A stretch of 64,000 nucleotides of DNA from assembly GCF_051380735.1 (NCBI RefSeq), contig NZ_JBNYXQ010000001.1, positions 1,178,001 to 1,242,000 on the forward strand, given 5' to 3'. The stretch comes from Janthinobacterium sp051380735 (lineage in GTDB: Bacteria; Pseudomonadota; Gammaproteobacteria; Burkholderiales; Burkholderiaceae_D). The position numbers and the translations under genes are program-made. This document shows positions 45,740 through 54,816 of this stretch, piece by piece (position 1 is the stretch's first letter; every line of letters begins with the position of its first letter). The notes below the pieces were generated by a model. That model was given only the letters and a program-made list of their open reading frames with translations, was not told where the DNA came from and searched no databases.

Positions 45740-47044
45740 TTATCGCAGCCGAGCGATTGCGGAGAGCGTCGCGGCGAAGCCCAGCAAAGGTGGAACCGCG
45801 TCGCCGATCCATTTGGTCACGCTTGACCTGCTGGGAGGACTCCCTTCATCCACAACAAACGAAAATGAATCCGGGAACGACTGGACTCGAGCAGCCTCAT
45901 GCGGTGTTAGCACTCTGCGAACCAGCGGATGAATATAGCGTCCGCGTCCGGGCGTGAGAAAACCGGTGGTGATTGTTTGCGCCGGCTTGTCCCACTTCAT
46001 TCTTCCGTAAACAGAAGGATAGGTATGGCCGTTTTTGTGGCAATCCGGCCTGACCTCGTCAGGTAAATCATACAAATCATTGTCGAACAGGTGATTTATT
46101 CGGGTGACGTTTTCCTCAGAAAAAATAGGAACTGTGTCCATGACGCCGCGCCCCTCCCCAGACGACAAATCGTCGCGCACGAGATCTCCGATAGCCCATT
46201 CCAATGACCGGGAGTCGTTACGCAAACCCTTCGCTACGTCTTTGATTGAAAGTCCAATATCCGCGTCATTTTTGCACGCGATCAGGAAATAGCGTTTTCG
46301 GGTCTGCGCGCCGCCCAATTCGTGCGCGGCCAGAACGCCGCTATCGATCCACTTATAACCAGCGGCATTGAGCAACGTTTTTGCGGTATTGACAACATCG
46401 CTTTTATCGTTAACTACCTCTGGAACGTTTTCGAGCACGATCGCCCTTGCCCGGAGCCCCACGCCTATCGCCACAGCTGTAATGTAAAGCAGATTTCTCG
46501 GGTCTTCCCGCCTAGTTTTGTTATTAAGGTTTGAGTGCCCCTGACAAGGCGGTCCAGCAAGGAAGAGGTCAATCTTTCCAACCTCCCCCGCCAGGTCTGG
46601 ATCCAAGATCTCTGGCTCGTAAGCAAAGCGCGAATCCGTCCCCGAGCCGCTAACGTGCCAATCGACAATGCTTGACGCGTTGGTGTGAAGTAGATGCTTC
46701 GTTCCGAAATTTTTTTGATGGACCAAAAGTCCTTCGCCATCCACGTCAATAGCGGCGACCGCTTCAAGCCGGCGCCCCACGGCAATTGCCGCTTGCGTTG
46801 CGCCAAGAGTCAGACCGCCACACCCGCAAAACGCGTCGACGATTCGAATCGGCGCATCGCTTGGCGGCGCATCGTTATAAACAGCGCCACCTCTCAAAAA
46901 ACTTTGCCACCATGCGGACGCCGGTGGCCGATCCGACCCTGCCACATTGGCAACGCTAGAATTCCAAACCCCGTCCCCAATCCGCAGCGTTCGCGTCACT
47001 CTATCGTTCGCGTAAGCGAACTGCTCCAAAACTTCACTATTCAT
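45740..47044 (-). CDS. DNA cytosine-5 methyltransferase
   Basis: 434 residues with all key motifs: I FCGCGGLT (72-79), IV GPPCQGHS (164-171, nucleophile Cys167), VI ENVPEV (205-210), VIII QTRKRYFLI (247-255), and a C-terminal GYGN-like/X region (WIGDAVPPLLG). It methylates cytosine in a specific DNA sequence; the target cannot be read from the protein. The unusual 65-residue N-terminal extension may bind a partner. Its ATG directly follows the stop of the DUF6339-like gene (TGAATG). Confidence 0.94.
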   Translation of the reverse strand: MNSEVLEQFAYANDRVTRTLRIGDGVWNSSVANVAGSDRPPASAWWQSFLRGGAVYNDAPPSDAPIRIVDAFCGCGGLTLGATQAAIAVGRRLEAVAAIDVDGEGLLVHQKNFGTKHLLHTNASSIVDWHVSGSGTDSRFAYEPEILDPDLAGEVGKIDLFLAGPPCQGHSNLNNKTRREDPRNLLYITAVAIGVGLRARAIVLENVPEVVNDKSDVVNTAKTLLNAAGYKWIDSGVLAAHELGGAQTRKRYFLIACKNDADIGLSIKDVAKGLRNDSRSLEWAIGDLVRDDLSSGEGRGVMDTVPIFSEENVTRINHLFDNDLYDLPDEVRPDCHKNGHTYPSVYGRMKWDKPAQTITTGFLTPGRGRYIHPLVRRVLTPHEAARVQSFPDSFSFVVDEGSPPSRSSVTKWIGDAVPPLLGFAATLSAIARLR

Positions 47045-47767
47045 TCATTCAACCATAACAACTGCCGCCTCCGCTTCAATGACAGCGCGACATTCTTCCT
47101 CGGGCAAAATCTCAAGGAAGAGATTGGACCTTAGACGCCGAAGACGCTTCACCAAAGTTCTGATTTGATCAATCTTCAAATTCGGAGAGTTCTTATCGGC
47201 GCTGGGGTATTGGAACCGCAACAGCGCGCGAGCGAAGTTGCGGGCATTTGCATAGCCTTGGCGAAACAAGTGGCTTCTATAGAAGTCAATCTGTCCTGCA
47301 TGGACTAGATGATACCGGTCCTGCGCTGCCTCGTCGAGAGTAAGTTCGGCTCGCAACCACAAGCGGAACAAGAGATTTTCATTCCGCGCTCCAATTCCAT
47401 AGTTTGCAAGCTTGGTTCCGACGGCCGGGTTTCCGTAACGCCACTCAACCAGCTCGGAAAAATGAACCACACTCAACCAGAGCCAGAACTCGGGGTCGCT
47501 CAACATCACAGGCTCAGCAGGAATCATACTATGAACTAGCCTTGCAGCCTGTCCCTCAAACATGTTGCGCTCCCGGTCGTTCTTGATGCCATCCGGCCAC
47601 TGCGACCTCAAGCCACAAAGCGCCTCCCGCAGGGCCACGACATAGCCCTCGTCCAACGCCCCGTCTCCTCGCTCCCGGATGGCAGGCTCAGCAACCACGT
47701 CGCCTCCTATGCGACGGCTCGTCAAAAATGCATTTGCATCAGCGCCGGTAATTGTCGAATATCTCAT
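47045..47767 (-). CDS. DUF6339-like protein of a methyltransferase-linked defence operon
   Basis: 240 residues, helical, soluble. The central FWLWLSVVHFSELVEWRYG and the later FARALLRFQYP with VKRLRRLRSN fit the DUF6339 family, which I know mainly as a companion of C5 methyltransferase/Vsr defence clusters; the call is by memory of the pattern. No nuclease or helicase motif is visible. Two bases separate it from the gene upstream and none from the methyltransferase, so dosage of these proteins is tightly linked. Confidence 0.7.
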   Translation of the reverse strand: MRYSTITGADANAFLTSRRIGGDVVAEPAIRERGDGALDEGYVVALREALCGLRSQWPDGIKNDRERNMFEGQAARLVHSMIPAEPVMLSDPEFWLWLSVVHFSELVEWRYGNPAVGTKLANYGIGARNENLLFRLWLRAELTLDEAAQDRYHLVHAGQIDFYRSHLFRQGYANARNFARALLRFQYPSADKNSPNLKIDQIRTLVKRLRRLRSNLFLEILPEEECRAVIEAEAAVVMVE

Positions 47768-47769
47768 TT

Positions 47770-48702
47770 TCAGCTTTCAGCAATAGTTCTCACGGTGTTT
47801 TGGTCGGCATGCAATGCGGCTCTCAGGGCCGGCGTGCCGGGCTCTTTCACCCACGCTTTGAGTTTGGCCAAGTCGCATGCCTGAACTTGAGACAGCCGCT
47901 TCAAAAAAGCCGCTAAGGGGCTGTTCTGAATCGCCTCATCGTCACCCTCCCACTCGGTGGCGCTTTGAGCCAAAAGCTGACAAGAAATTTCAGCGGCGAG
48001 CATTGACAATGCAGGCCTAGCGATCCGCTGATTCGACTCAACAGCCAACTTGTTATACGCATCAATGTGGACATGAACTTTCGCCATCTGACGATCCTTA
48101 GTCGCAGGCTCGTTCATGCCGCCGAAATATTGGACGTGATAAAGCGTCTTGGCGGGCAATCCCATCCGCTTCCACCCTTCGTCATCCATTGGCTCAACAT
48201 CAAACCCTTCCGCCACCTTCGGCGGACGCAACGTGAAGGTCTTCTTGGCAAGCCAGTGTCCAAGCAAGAACGGGTTGCCAGGCTGCTTTGGCAACTCCTT
48301 GCTCAGGCAAAGAGCTACATCAATGTTGGCCATGCCGCCGCCACCGATCTGGCCCAAAATTTCGTCCCCGACCTTAATCTCTTCGGGCAGGCCATTGCTC
48401 AACGGCACCATTGCCACCACGCATGTCCTCTTCAAAAACGGCTCCACTACAGTGACCGCAAGAACGAGTTCATCGGATGTGAGCGATGCCCCACCCAACG
48501 ATTCGACACTAAAGTTCGGCCGCACGCTGAGCGATAGCTTGCGAAGATGCTGTGGTTCCACAACGTGAGCTGTTTCCGAAGTGAATTCAGCATCTTCAAA
48601 GAGCCTGATGTCCGCGCTCTCCAAAATGCGTTCAAGAGACGCCGCGCCAAAAAACGGACGCACATCCCTCGCGGCGGATTTGTGCCATGTGATCTTGCTC
48701 AT
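47770..48702 (-). CDS. Unknown component of the GHKL/methyltransferase operon
   Basis: 310 residues, soluble, mixed fold (LSLSVRPNFSVESLGGAS, VVEPFLKRTCVVAMVPL, KVHVHIDAYNKLAVES). Not recognised; no PD-(D/E)XK, HNH or Walker motif seen. ATGA overlap with the end of the GHKL ATPase gene implies a stoichiometric partner of that ATPase. Confidence 0.8.
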   Translation of the reverse strand: MSKITWHKSAARDVRPFFGAASLERILESADIRLFEDAEFTSETAHVVEPQHLRKLSLSVRPNFSVESLGGASLTSDELVLAVTVVEPFLKRTCVVAMVPLSNGLPEEIKVGDEILGQIGGGGMANIDVALCLSKELPKQPGNPFLLGHWLAKKTFTLRPPKVAEGFDVEPMDDEGWKRMGLPAKTLYHVQYFGGMNEPATKDRQMAKVHVHIDAYNKLAVESNQRIARPALSMLAAEISCQLLAQSATEWEGDDEAIQNSPLAAFLKRLSQVQACDLAKLKAWVKEPGTPALRAALHADQNTVRTIAES

Positions 48703-50495
48703 GCTACATCCTTGTCAATGTCTGGGCGCAGCCGCACTGTCCAGGCAGGGTCATACTCTTCGGAAATGATCGTGAATTTTGCCTTCTCATGCTTTGAAAG
48801 CAAAAATCGATACACAGCGCCCTCTGCGTCCAAGCGCGTGGCGGTGATGCCGGAAATCTTGACTTCCAGCTTGAGATCGTCACCCTCTTCATTGTCATCC
48901 TCAATGACTGGACAGTTGATCCTAAGTCTGAGGGGGACCTCGTCTTCTTCGTGCTTGTCATCAAGCCAAACGACGAAAACGCTCGTCAGGCGCAACTTGC
49001 CTGACGGGGTCGCCTCTGCCGATGGCTGCTTTGAAAACTCAAGATGCAAGGGCGACGGAGCACCGTCAGGCGGAGCCGCGTTTCCAAATCCTTGCGGTTT
49101 AAAATAGCTTCCCAACGCGCGCTCCAACTGCCCCAACCGCTTTTGCTTTGCCGGGGCCGGAGGAGCCGCCTCGGTTTGAAAGCGCCGCAACCCGTGTCTA
49201 AGCCTGCTGATGACCGCCTCAACCATGCGCTTAGCCAAGCCGGTATCGTCACGTAAATTGATTGAATCTGGATCCCACCGGTCATGCGCCGGCGGCTCGC
49301 TCTTCTTGAGCACTAAATCAATCTCCTCACTGTCGGAAGCCAAGAAAGCGCCTGCAACGGGTGGCGAGGCCTCAGAGAACTGCTTGTAGGCGACCACCAT
49401 CAGCGGCGCCCGGATCAACGCAACCGAATTGCACTTATCGCCAGGCACGACAGGTGTGCCTGTTTGATCCACCGGGATGACGACCAAACCGCCGGTTCCA
49501 AGTGGGACGCCCTCAAACGCGTTGAGTTTGAGTCGTTTTTGTGCCCCAGCCGCTGGCTCAGCAACAGATGTGGCGATTTCAAATGCCTGAATAAATGGCT
49601 TTAATGCAATATTTTTTTTAGGCCGCGGAATGTGCTCCTTTCCGTCGGCCTCAATAATTGCAACATCAAGCTTGTTTTGAATGAGGCGCGGCCACCACCA
49701 ATCTTCCACTCCCTTCATGATCAATTCCATATTGACGTCGGAGTCGACGATCAAAATAGATGTTCCACATTGGCCTTCGGCTCTGAGTTCAAATCCCAGC
49801 TTTTCAGCGAGCTCATCGGCTTGCGCATTTTCAAGCGGGTCCACAATCACACGGCCGAGATCGTCCTTGCGCTCGACGGAGCCTAGCCAAGCGCGCCCGC
49901 TATACATCGTCCCTTTGAATTCATGGCTGGGATAGTAGCCGCAGCCGAATATACGAGTCCGCTCAGCTCCATCCGCGCCTTGGAAACGGGTGTATGCAAA
50001 TATCGTTTGGATCGCTGAGCTTGACGAGTAAACTGATTTACCGAAACCGTAAGATCCCCCCGTGCCGTGCGCGGTGCGCGCCTTGGACCGGTCGCCCAGA
50101 GACAACAGGAGCCGGTAAAAATTCGAACCTTTGTCGTGAGGATCTCCCGATAGTCCTTCCGCGTTGTAGTCGTCCACGTAGAGCAGCCGCAGTGGAGTTC
50201 TAGACTTGTTGAGCGAGATCAAGCAGTTTGGAGCAAACTGCAGCGCGGCGTTTCGAGCCTCAATGGCTCCCAAATCCGCTGCGTCAACAAACGTCTTTTT
50301 CTTCGCGCCGGTCAAAGAGATTTCGCGAAAATAAACTTCAACCTTGGCTCCTGTGCCAGCATCAACGGAATTTTGTATCGCCTCGCGCGCCAACACATGC
50401 TCAGGCTGCATCCCTGGGGATTTTAGAGTGTTGGCATAAGCTTCGCCTGCAGCGCCCCCCATAGGGTCGCTGGCGTGAAAAATCCATCCCATCAT
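48699..50495 (-). CDS. GHKL-type ATPase (MORC/MutL-like) of a putative defence operon
   Basis: 598 residues. Bergerat ATP-binding fold: N box EAIQNSVDAG (38-47), metal/adenine motif DDYNAEG (108-114) and the lid GTGGSYGFGKS (144-154), with the GKS Lys typical of MORC/paraMORC-like proteins rather than kinases. The C-terminal 400 residues are strand-rich and end in a domain with VVWLDDKHEEDE. Such ATPases act as DNA clamps; bacterial ones are linked to cytosine methyltransferases in restriction-type systems. ATG 50495 or the adjacent 50492 follows AAGGA. It lies 10 bp after the 73-aa gene and overlaps the next one. Confidence 0.85.
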   Translation of the reverse strand: MMGWIFHASDPMGGAAGEAYANTLKSPGMQPEHVLAREAIQNSVDAGTGAKVEVYFREISLTGAKKKTFVDAADLGAIEARNAALQFAPNCLISLNKSRTPLRLLYVDDYNAEGLSGDPHDKGSNFYRLLLSLGDRSKARTAHGTGGSYGFGKSVYSSSSAIQTIFAYTRFQGADGAERTRIFGCGYYPSHEFKGTMYSGRAWLGSVERKDDLGRVIVDPLENAQADELAEKLGFELRAEGQCGTSILIVDSDVNMELIMKGVEDWWWPRLIQNKLDVAIIEADGKEHIPRPKKNIALKPFIQAFEIATSVAEPAAGAQKRLKLNAFEGVPLGTGGLVVIPVDQTGTPVVPGDKCNSVALIRAPLMVVAYKQFSEASPPVAGAFLASDSEEIDLVLKKSEPPAHDRWDPDSINLRDDTGLAKRMVEAVISRLRHGLRRFQTEAAPPAPAKQKRLGQLERALGSYFKPQGFGNAAPPDGAPSPLHLEFSKQPSAEATPSGKLRLTSVFVVWLDDKHEEDEVPLRLRINCPVIEDDNEEGDDLKLEVKISGITATRLDAEGAVYRFLLSKHEKAKFTIISEEYDPAWTVRLRPDIDKDVA

Positions 50496-50505
50496 TGATT
50501 CCTTG

Positions 50506-50730
50506 TCATTTCAACTTGAACTCATTCGCGTCCTTACGCAACGCGGCATGAAACTTGGCTTTTAGCAATTTTACCTCGGCGTCAATGGCCGCGAAAATTT
50601 TTTGAACGTCTGCCTCTGAATACTCGTAGTTGTGCGTGTTGGCCAGATTGCCGATCAGCCGCATGGTTTGCGTCGCCTTAGTAACCCGAGCCTCCGCTAG
50701 TTCTACGAACTTTCCCCGCTTGTCGCGCAT
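50506..50730 (-). CDS. Small helical protein, first gene of the GHKL/methyltransferase operon
   Basis: 73 residues, almost all helix: MRDKRGKFVELAEARVTKA, then RLIGNLANTHNYEYSEADV and KIFAAIDAEVKLLKAKF. Short proteins of this look are common at the head of such operons. GGAGG stands seven bases before ATG 50730, the best ribosome site in the island. Possibly a DNA-binding or oligomerisation subunit; not recognised further. Confidence 0.8.
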   Translation of the reverse strand: MRDKRGKFVELAEARVTKATQTMRLIGNLANTHNYEYSEADVQKIFAAIDAEVKLLKAKFHAALRKDANEFKLK

Positions 50731-51626
50731 ACGACCTCCAATTTTTCTACATTTTTGCAATGTAGCGTCGTAAGCAATTATATATCAATATTTTTGACAC
50801 AATATGCATTTTTTACCCACACGTATGGTTTGAGAGAGAAAGGATGCTAGCTGAGCATCATGGTCATGCTACCCAAGCGCAAAGAACGAACCTCAGTAAG
50901 GACACACGACTGTTGGATGGTCAGAGTAGCCCAAAGGAAGCGTCTGTATTTGCATGAGCTTCTCCTAGCGATCCTGCGGGCGGGGCGGCAACCGAAGCGC
51001 ATTGAGCAGTGAGCAAGGGGTGGCGGTAGGCGCGATCAGGAAAGCCGCTACATCCTAAGCGGTGGTGTCGCAGTTGAGTCGCAAAGCTAGAAATGATTGT
51101 TATTTGCAGCCTCCAAATCGTAAATATTGTTCAGGTCGGTGCGCACCAACGTTTAACGATTATCGAAATGCAACAGCTGCCAGAATTTTTTTGCCCCACA
51201 GCACATGAACCTGCTTCCTCTGCGAGCATGCGCCCAAAATCGGTCTGCCCGACAAGTCGGATTGATGGCGACTAAATTCTCAATGTGAGCGTATGCTGGC
51301 CCACGTCACATCCAACCGACTGCACACATCCGATCGCTCGCAGCCTCGCCCCCCGCTCGCTACGGCGCTACCCTTGAAGCGGGGAGCCCGCTCAAGTTTT
51401 GACTCCTCGTGAGACAAACGCGCATCGCGTTGGCGAATATGTCATTTTGGTGGAATGCTCGCCGAATTGATTGTGTAGGCACACGGCTTGTAAATAATTC
51501 GCGGCAAGCAACCAAAATTTAGAAATTTGAGCAATAATCATAATTAATTTATCACCGTTATCAAAGATTGCCGAATAATAATTTTACCTCTCAACGTTTC
51601 ATCATGTGATTGCATAAGGAATGGAT
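50731..51626. other. Gene-poor spacer
   Basis: About 890 bp without a convincing gene. An AT-rich stretch at 50760-50815 probably holds the promoter of the minus-strand operon. CCCCGCT and AGCGGGG form a spaced inverted repeat around 51350-51385. Short open frames here have no ribosome site. Nothing else recognised. Confidence 0.5.
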
Positions 51627-51926
51627 ATGAGCGACTCACCGGTTCAACCAAGCTATACGAGTTTTGAAGCGCCTCCATGCCCTCGCTGCGGCTATGGTGC
51701 CTTCGGGGCAGTTCAACGGGTGGAATCCTCTTTTACGAACACGATTTTTGAAAATCATGTCATCACTTGTAATAGCTGTTTGCGTCGAAGCAGCGAATGC
51801 GCGGCCATCGTCTCTCAGTCCAGCTATCCGCGCTCGGCGCCTCCAATTGACATTGACGCAATTCGCACCAGCGTTCGCGATGAGACGATCAAGAGTTGGT
51901 TGGGCCCGCGACCTGGTGACGCTTAG
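51627..51926 (+). CDS. Small zinc-ribbon-like protein
   Basis: About 99 residues. CPRCGYG (near residue 17) and CNSCLRRSSEC (near 48) form two Cys pairs spaced as in a zinc ribbon; the C-terminus is acidic and unremarkable. AAGGA lies six bases before ATG 51627. Function unknown; ribbon proteins of this size often bind DNA or RNA. Confidence 0.6.
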   Translation: MSDSPVQPSYTSFEAPPCPRCGYGAFGAVQRVESSFTNTIFENHVITCNSCLRRSSECAAIVSQSSYPRSAPPIDIDAIRTSVRDETIKSWLGPRPGDA

Positions 51927-51989
51927 CTTTTAAACGACCGTTGCCCTCACGCTCCGACTTACCCAACCGCTAAAACGCCACGCGCATGT

Positions 51990-52316
51990 CAGCTCCTCGT
52001 CGCCCCAACGCTTTGCGATCGCCTCTCGCCGGTCCAGCCGCCTCTTGTGCGCCGTGCTGTGGGCCCCTTCATGCATAGCCGTCGCATAATAATCGTAGGC
52101 GCTATGAAAGGACTTTTTGGCCGGCAGGCGTATTTCATCCAAGGCCGGCACTTAGCTGGGATCGGTGCCACCATGAACGACGAGCAGGCCCGTCTTTTCC
52201 TCGAGCACCTGGATCACCGCCTCCGCCTTGGCGACAGGGGCGAACAATGTTTCAGAAGCTTCCAGCGGGAAGACACCGCCCATTTGTTGAGCATTGAAGA
52301 CGACATCTGCGGCTTA
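51990..52316 (-). pseudogene. Decayed fragment of an ArdC-type gene
   Basis: Matches the middle of the intact ArdC gene at 61549-62706 closely: VVFNAQQM-like start, KAEAVIQVLEEKTGLLVV, then a TAA where the intact copy has Tyr (GGTDPS-stop versus GGTDACY), and SFHSAYDYYATAMHEGAHS with the zinc-binding HEGAH still present. Both ends are missing; the 3' end leaves the homology after KRWGDE. A relic of a second antirestriction gene or of a recombination event. Confidence 0.9.
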
Positions 52317-52397
52317 CGATCGGCCTCATGAGCAAAAATTCCCTTCTAGCTCGATAGCTAGTTTGATTGCCATTACTTTGCTCGTGACTATTCGTTC

Positions 52398-52988
52398 CTA
52401 ACCAAGCAACTTATTGAACGTCTCGAACAGCCGTTGAGCCCGGTCCAAGGTCGTTTGGACCGCAAGTGTGTCGTCATCAAGGTTAGCAGGGTGTTCCAGC
52501 AGCCATCGGTATGGACCAAAGTGATCGAAGTTCGCGACCTCCGGCGGCATCAGCTTGAACAGTGCTTCTGCCTTCTTCACGATCCATGGCGTCACAGCGG
52601 CGTCCATCAGTGACTCTCTGGTCACCACATGCTTAGCTGGCGGCTTGTAGGCCGCATTGAGAATCTCAACGAATAGATCCGCGTCGAAGAGGTCTTCCAC
52701 ATCGGCCTCTATCTGATCGACGAAGTCGGCGCAGGTGTAAAAGTGCCCCGCTTTCAGAATGTCCGCTTTCTTCAGATTTTCAATCTTGGTCTTGTCCCCG
52801 TTGGCGATGTCCGACAGCACCGCCACGTTGAGGTTGTTGCCACCGAAGAGGCGCACGAAAGGCGCAAGCTTATCAATCCCACCCCCCGGGCACAAATTCC
52901 ATTTCCCGTTCATGCCTTCGCGCCCGCGTTTGATCAGAGCCTGCGACAGCACTTTCAGATAGAGGATGTCCGATGGCCCCTCTACTCG
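52398..52988 (-). pseudogene. TOPRIM-domain remnant of an OLD-family ATPase/nuclease
   Basis: About 195 codons. VEGPSDILYLKVLSQAL and VAVLSDIANGDKTKIENL are the two acidic motifs of the TOPRIM domain found at the C-terminus of OLD-type overcoming-lysogenization defects proteins; ILKAGHFYTCADFVDQIEADVEDLF continues as in that family. The N-terminal ATPase is absent: a TGA blocks the frame at 52989, inside the end of the neighbouring gene. Most likely a deletion left only the C-terminal half. A GTG at 52952 could still start a short protein. Confidence 0.7.
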
Positions 52989-54094
52989 TCAAGCTCGATA
53001 TCTTCGAATTTGTATTTCGATGAGGAATCTCTCCGCACACGCACCACGACACTCCGATTTACCATTGGACCGATGAGATCATCGAGCGCCTCGGCAAGCC
53101 CGTTGATGTGGTAAGTCGTCACATCCGAGGACACCTCAATCCAATCCTTGTCCAGATCAACCGCCCTTAACACGCCCCGCAATGCCTCCTCGACAACGGT
53201 GGGGTCGGATACGGGCTTCGGATTCAACCGCTTGATCGCGTTGTTGAGCGCCTTGCGATTGTCTGGCCGAAGCGCGACTGGCTCCCCCCCCGATGCGGAG
53301 CTCACGTCAAGTTGACCAAATGTCTTCCCTGTTGGAGCCAAATTTCTCGCGAGCTTCAAAAAGGCCGATTGATAACCGGGGTCAGGAACCAAAGCCTCAA
53401 GCTGCGCGGCATCGCCGGATGCGGTTGCCCGTAGCACGCCTAGGAAGCGCTCAGCGATCAAGTCAGGATCGACTGTCGTTTTAAAGAAGTCACGTTGTGG
53501 CGGTTCTTGGATCGCCACGCTGAATTGATAGCTGCCTGGGGGCATTTGGAACAGCCACGCTCGGCAAGCATCTTGAACCTCTCGCTTAGGGTCCCCACGC
53601 CGCCTCAATGGCATGCCTTGTGACTCCTCGATTGTTCGATGCAGGATCGACTGGATGCCCTTCACTTTGTCGACCACCAAGTCCAACGGCGCGCCGCCAA
53701 CCACCACCTCTCCTCCCTTGATGGAGAAGTTCACCTGTCCAGGCAAGAAAGCGACCTGGGCCTCCTGCTTCGATTCTTCGATCCAGATAGCCTGCACCAG
53801 CGCTTGCAATTGGGCTGACGCGAAATCCGGCATGTCGCCCCGGCCAAGCATGAGGAAACAGAGTTGCGCTGCTTTCTTGAAGGCGCCCGCCTTAAACCAA
53901 AGCGACGCCGCGCTCACCGCCGTGATCCCTAGAGTGCGTGTTTTTCCAAGGTCCACCTCAAGCAATGCCTGGTTTTCGGCATCCGCTGCCTTTCCATAGA
54001 GAATGCGGGCCGCCACCATATCCCTGCGCCGGACTTCGAACTCGGCTTCTGAAGCCAGCCTTTCGCTCTCCGTATGCCATTGGGACCAAGACAT
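52982..54094 (-). CDS. Unknown island protein, second gene of a pair
   Basis: 370 residues. The first 130 are helical and TPR-like (AARILYGKAADAENQALLEVD, AASLWFKAGAFKKAAQLCFLM); the rest has strand-rich stretches (GGEVVVGGAPLDLVVDKVKG, VRVRRDSSSKYKFEDIEL). Not recognised. ATG 54094 overlaps the stop of the upstream gene (TGATG) behind GGGAGAGG, a strong coupled start. Confidence 0.75.
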   Translation of the reverse strand: MSWSQWHTESERLASEAEFEVRRRDMVAARILYGKAADAENQALLEVDLGKTRTLGITAVSAASLWFKAGAFKKAAQLCFLMLGRGDMPDFASAQLQALVQAIWIEESKQEAQVAFLPGQVNFSIKGGEVVVGGAPLDLVVDKVKGIQSILHRTIEESQGMPLRRRGDPKREVQDACRAWLFQMPPGSYQFSVAIQEPPQRDFFKTTVDPDLIAERFLGVLRATASGDAAQLEALVPDPGYQSAFLKLARNLAPTGKTFGQLDVSSASGGEPVALRPDNRKALNNAIKRLNPKPVSDPTVVEEALRGVLRAVDLDKDWIEVSSDVTTYHINGLAEALDDLIGPMVNRSVVVRVRRDSSSKYKFEDIELDE

Positions 54095-54639
54095 CAATCC
54101 TCTCCCATATGCGCGATCGCGATCAGCTTCTCGCGAAACCCAATGACTGCAGCCAAAGCGGGAAGATTGCTACGCCCTTTTTCTGTTTGCAGCAATTTCT
54201 GGCGGAGCCTAGCCCTAACGGTCGACTCTCCGCCTGCGTTGACACCCGATATCTCCATGCGCAAACAAGTCTCCATGTCGTCAATATCAGCGGCCCCCAG
54301 TGGAGCGACGTAATAATCAGCACCAGTGAGAGTCTCGGCGCGACGCACGGCGACCAAGCCAGCCAATGCTTCGACCGCAGCGAAGGACACCGCATATGCC
54401 CCTTGTTCCGTGGCGTCGATTTCGTTTGCGTGCGCTCGTGCGACGGCAGCCGTCGGCGCATCCCAAGGCAAGACGCACTCGGCCCCCTCTTTGCGATATT
54501 CAGCCGCAACATTAACGGGACTTTCATGGTGGTGGCGACTCAGGCAGACCGCAGCGGCTTCGGCATAGGCGTCGCCCAGCGCCTTTGTGACGCCAGGATG
54601 CCGCGCGCCGAGATCGGCTAACCGCAAAAGAATCGGCAT
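54094..54639 (-). CDS. Unknown island protein, first gene of a pair
   Basis: 181 residues, Ala-rich and helical: KALGDAYAEAAAVCLSRHHH, ANEIDATEQGAYAVSFAAVEALAG. Possible effector-associated or adaptor-like helical bundle; no catalytic motif seen and no family recognised. Coupled to the 370-aa gene by a TGATG overlap. Confidence 0.75.
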   Translation of the reverse strand: MPILLRLADLGARHPGVTKALGDAYAEAAAVCLSRHHHESPVNVAAEYRKEGAECVLPWDAPTAAVARAHANEIDATEQGAYAVSFAAVEALAGLVAVRRAETLTGADYYVAPLGAADIDDMETCLRMEISGVNAGGESTVRARLRQKLLQTEKGRSNLPALAAVIGFREKLIAIAHMGED

Positions 54640-54672
54640 AGGTGCTCTCTTGTCATTATTTTGATAATTTAA

Positions 54673-54816
54673 TCATAATTCAAAAATAGGGCTTCCAGCC
54701 ACCATATTTTGCACTCGCTCTATGCCAAAACCACAAGATAAAATTGCTACTTCCGCGCTTGCATCGGTCATCCCCCAGAATAGGATGCAAGAACAAACGA
54801 AGCGCGCAATACGCAT
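54673..54816 (-). CDS. Possible truncated secreted peptide
   Basis: 47 codons starting MRIARFVCSCILFWGMTDASA, which looks like a signal peptide, then a short tail. Its ATG overlaps the stop of the ankyrin-like gene (TGATG). It probably lost its 3' part at the junction with the gene pair to its right-hand transcriptional side. Confidence 0.3.
   Translation of the reverse strand: MRIARFVCSCILFWGMTDASAEVAILSCGFGIERVQNMVAGSPIFEL

Noticed and set aside
51340..51400. Spaced inverted repeat CCCCGCT...AGCGGGG as a possible transfer origin
   Set aside because: No nick-site consensus or relaxase gene is visible in the window, so calling oriT would be a guess.
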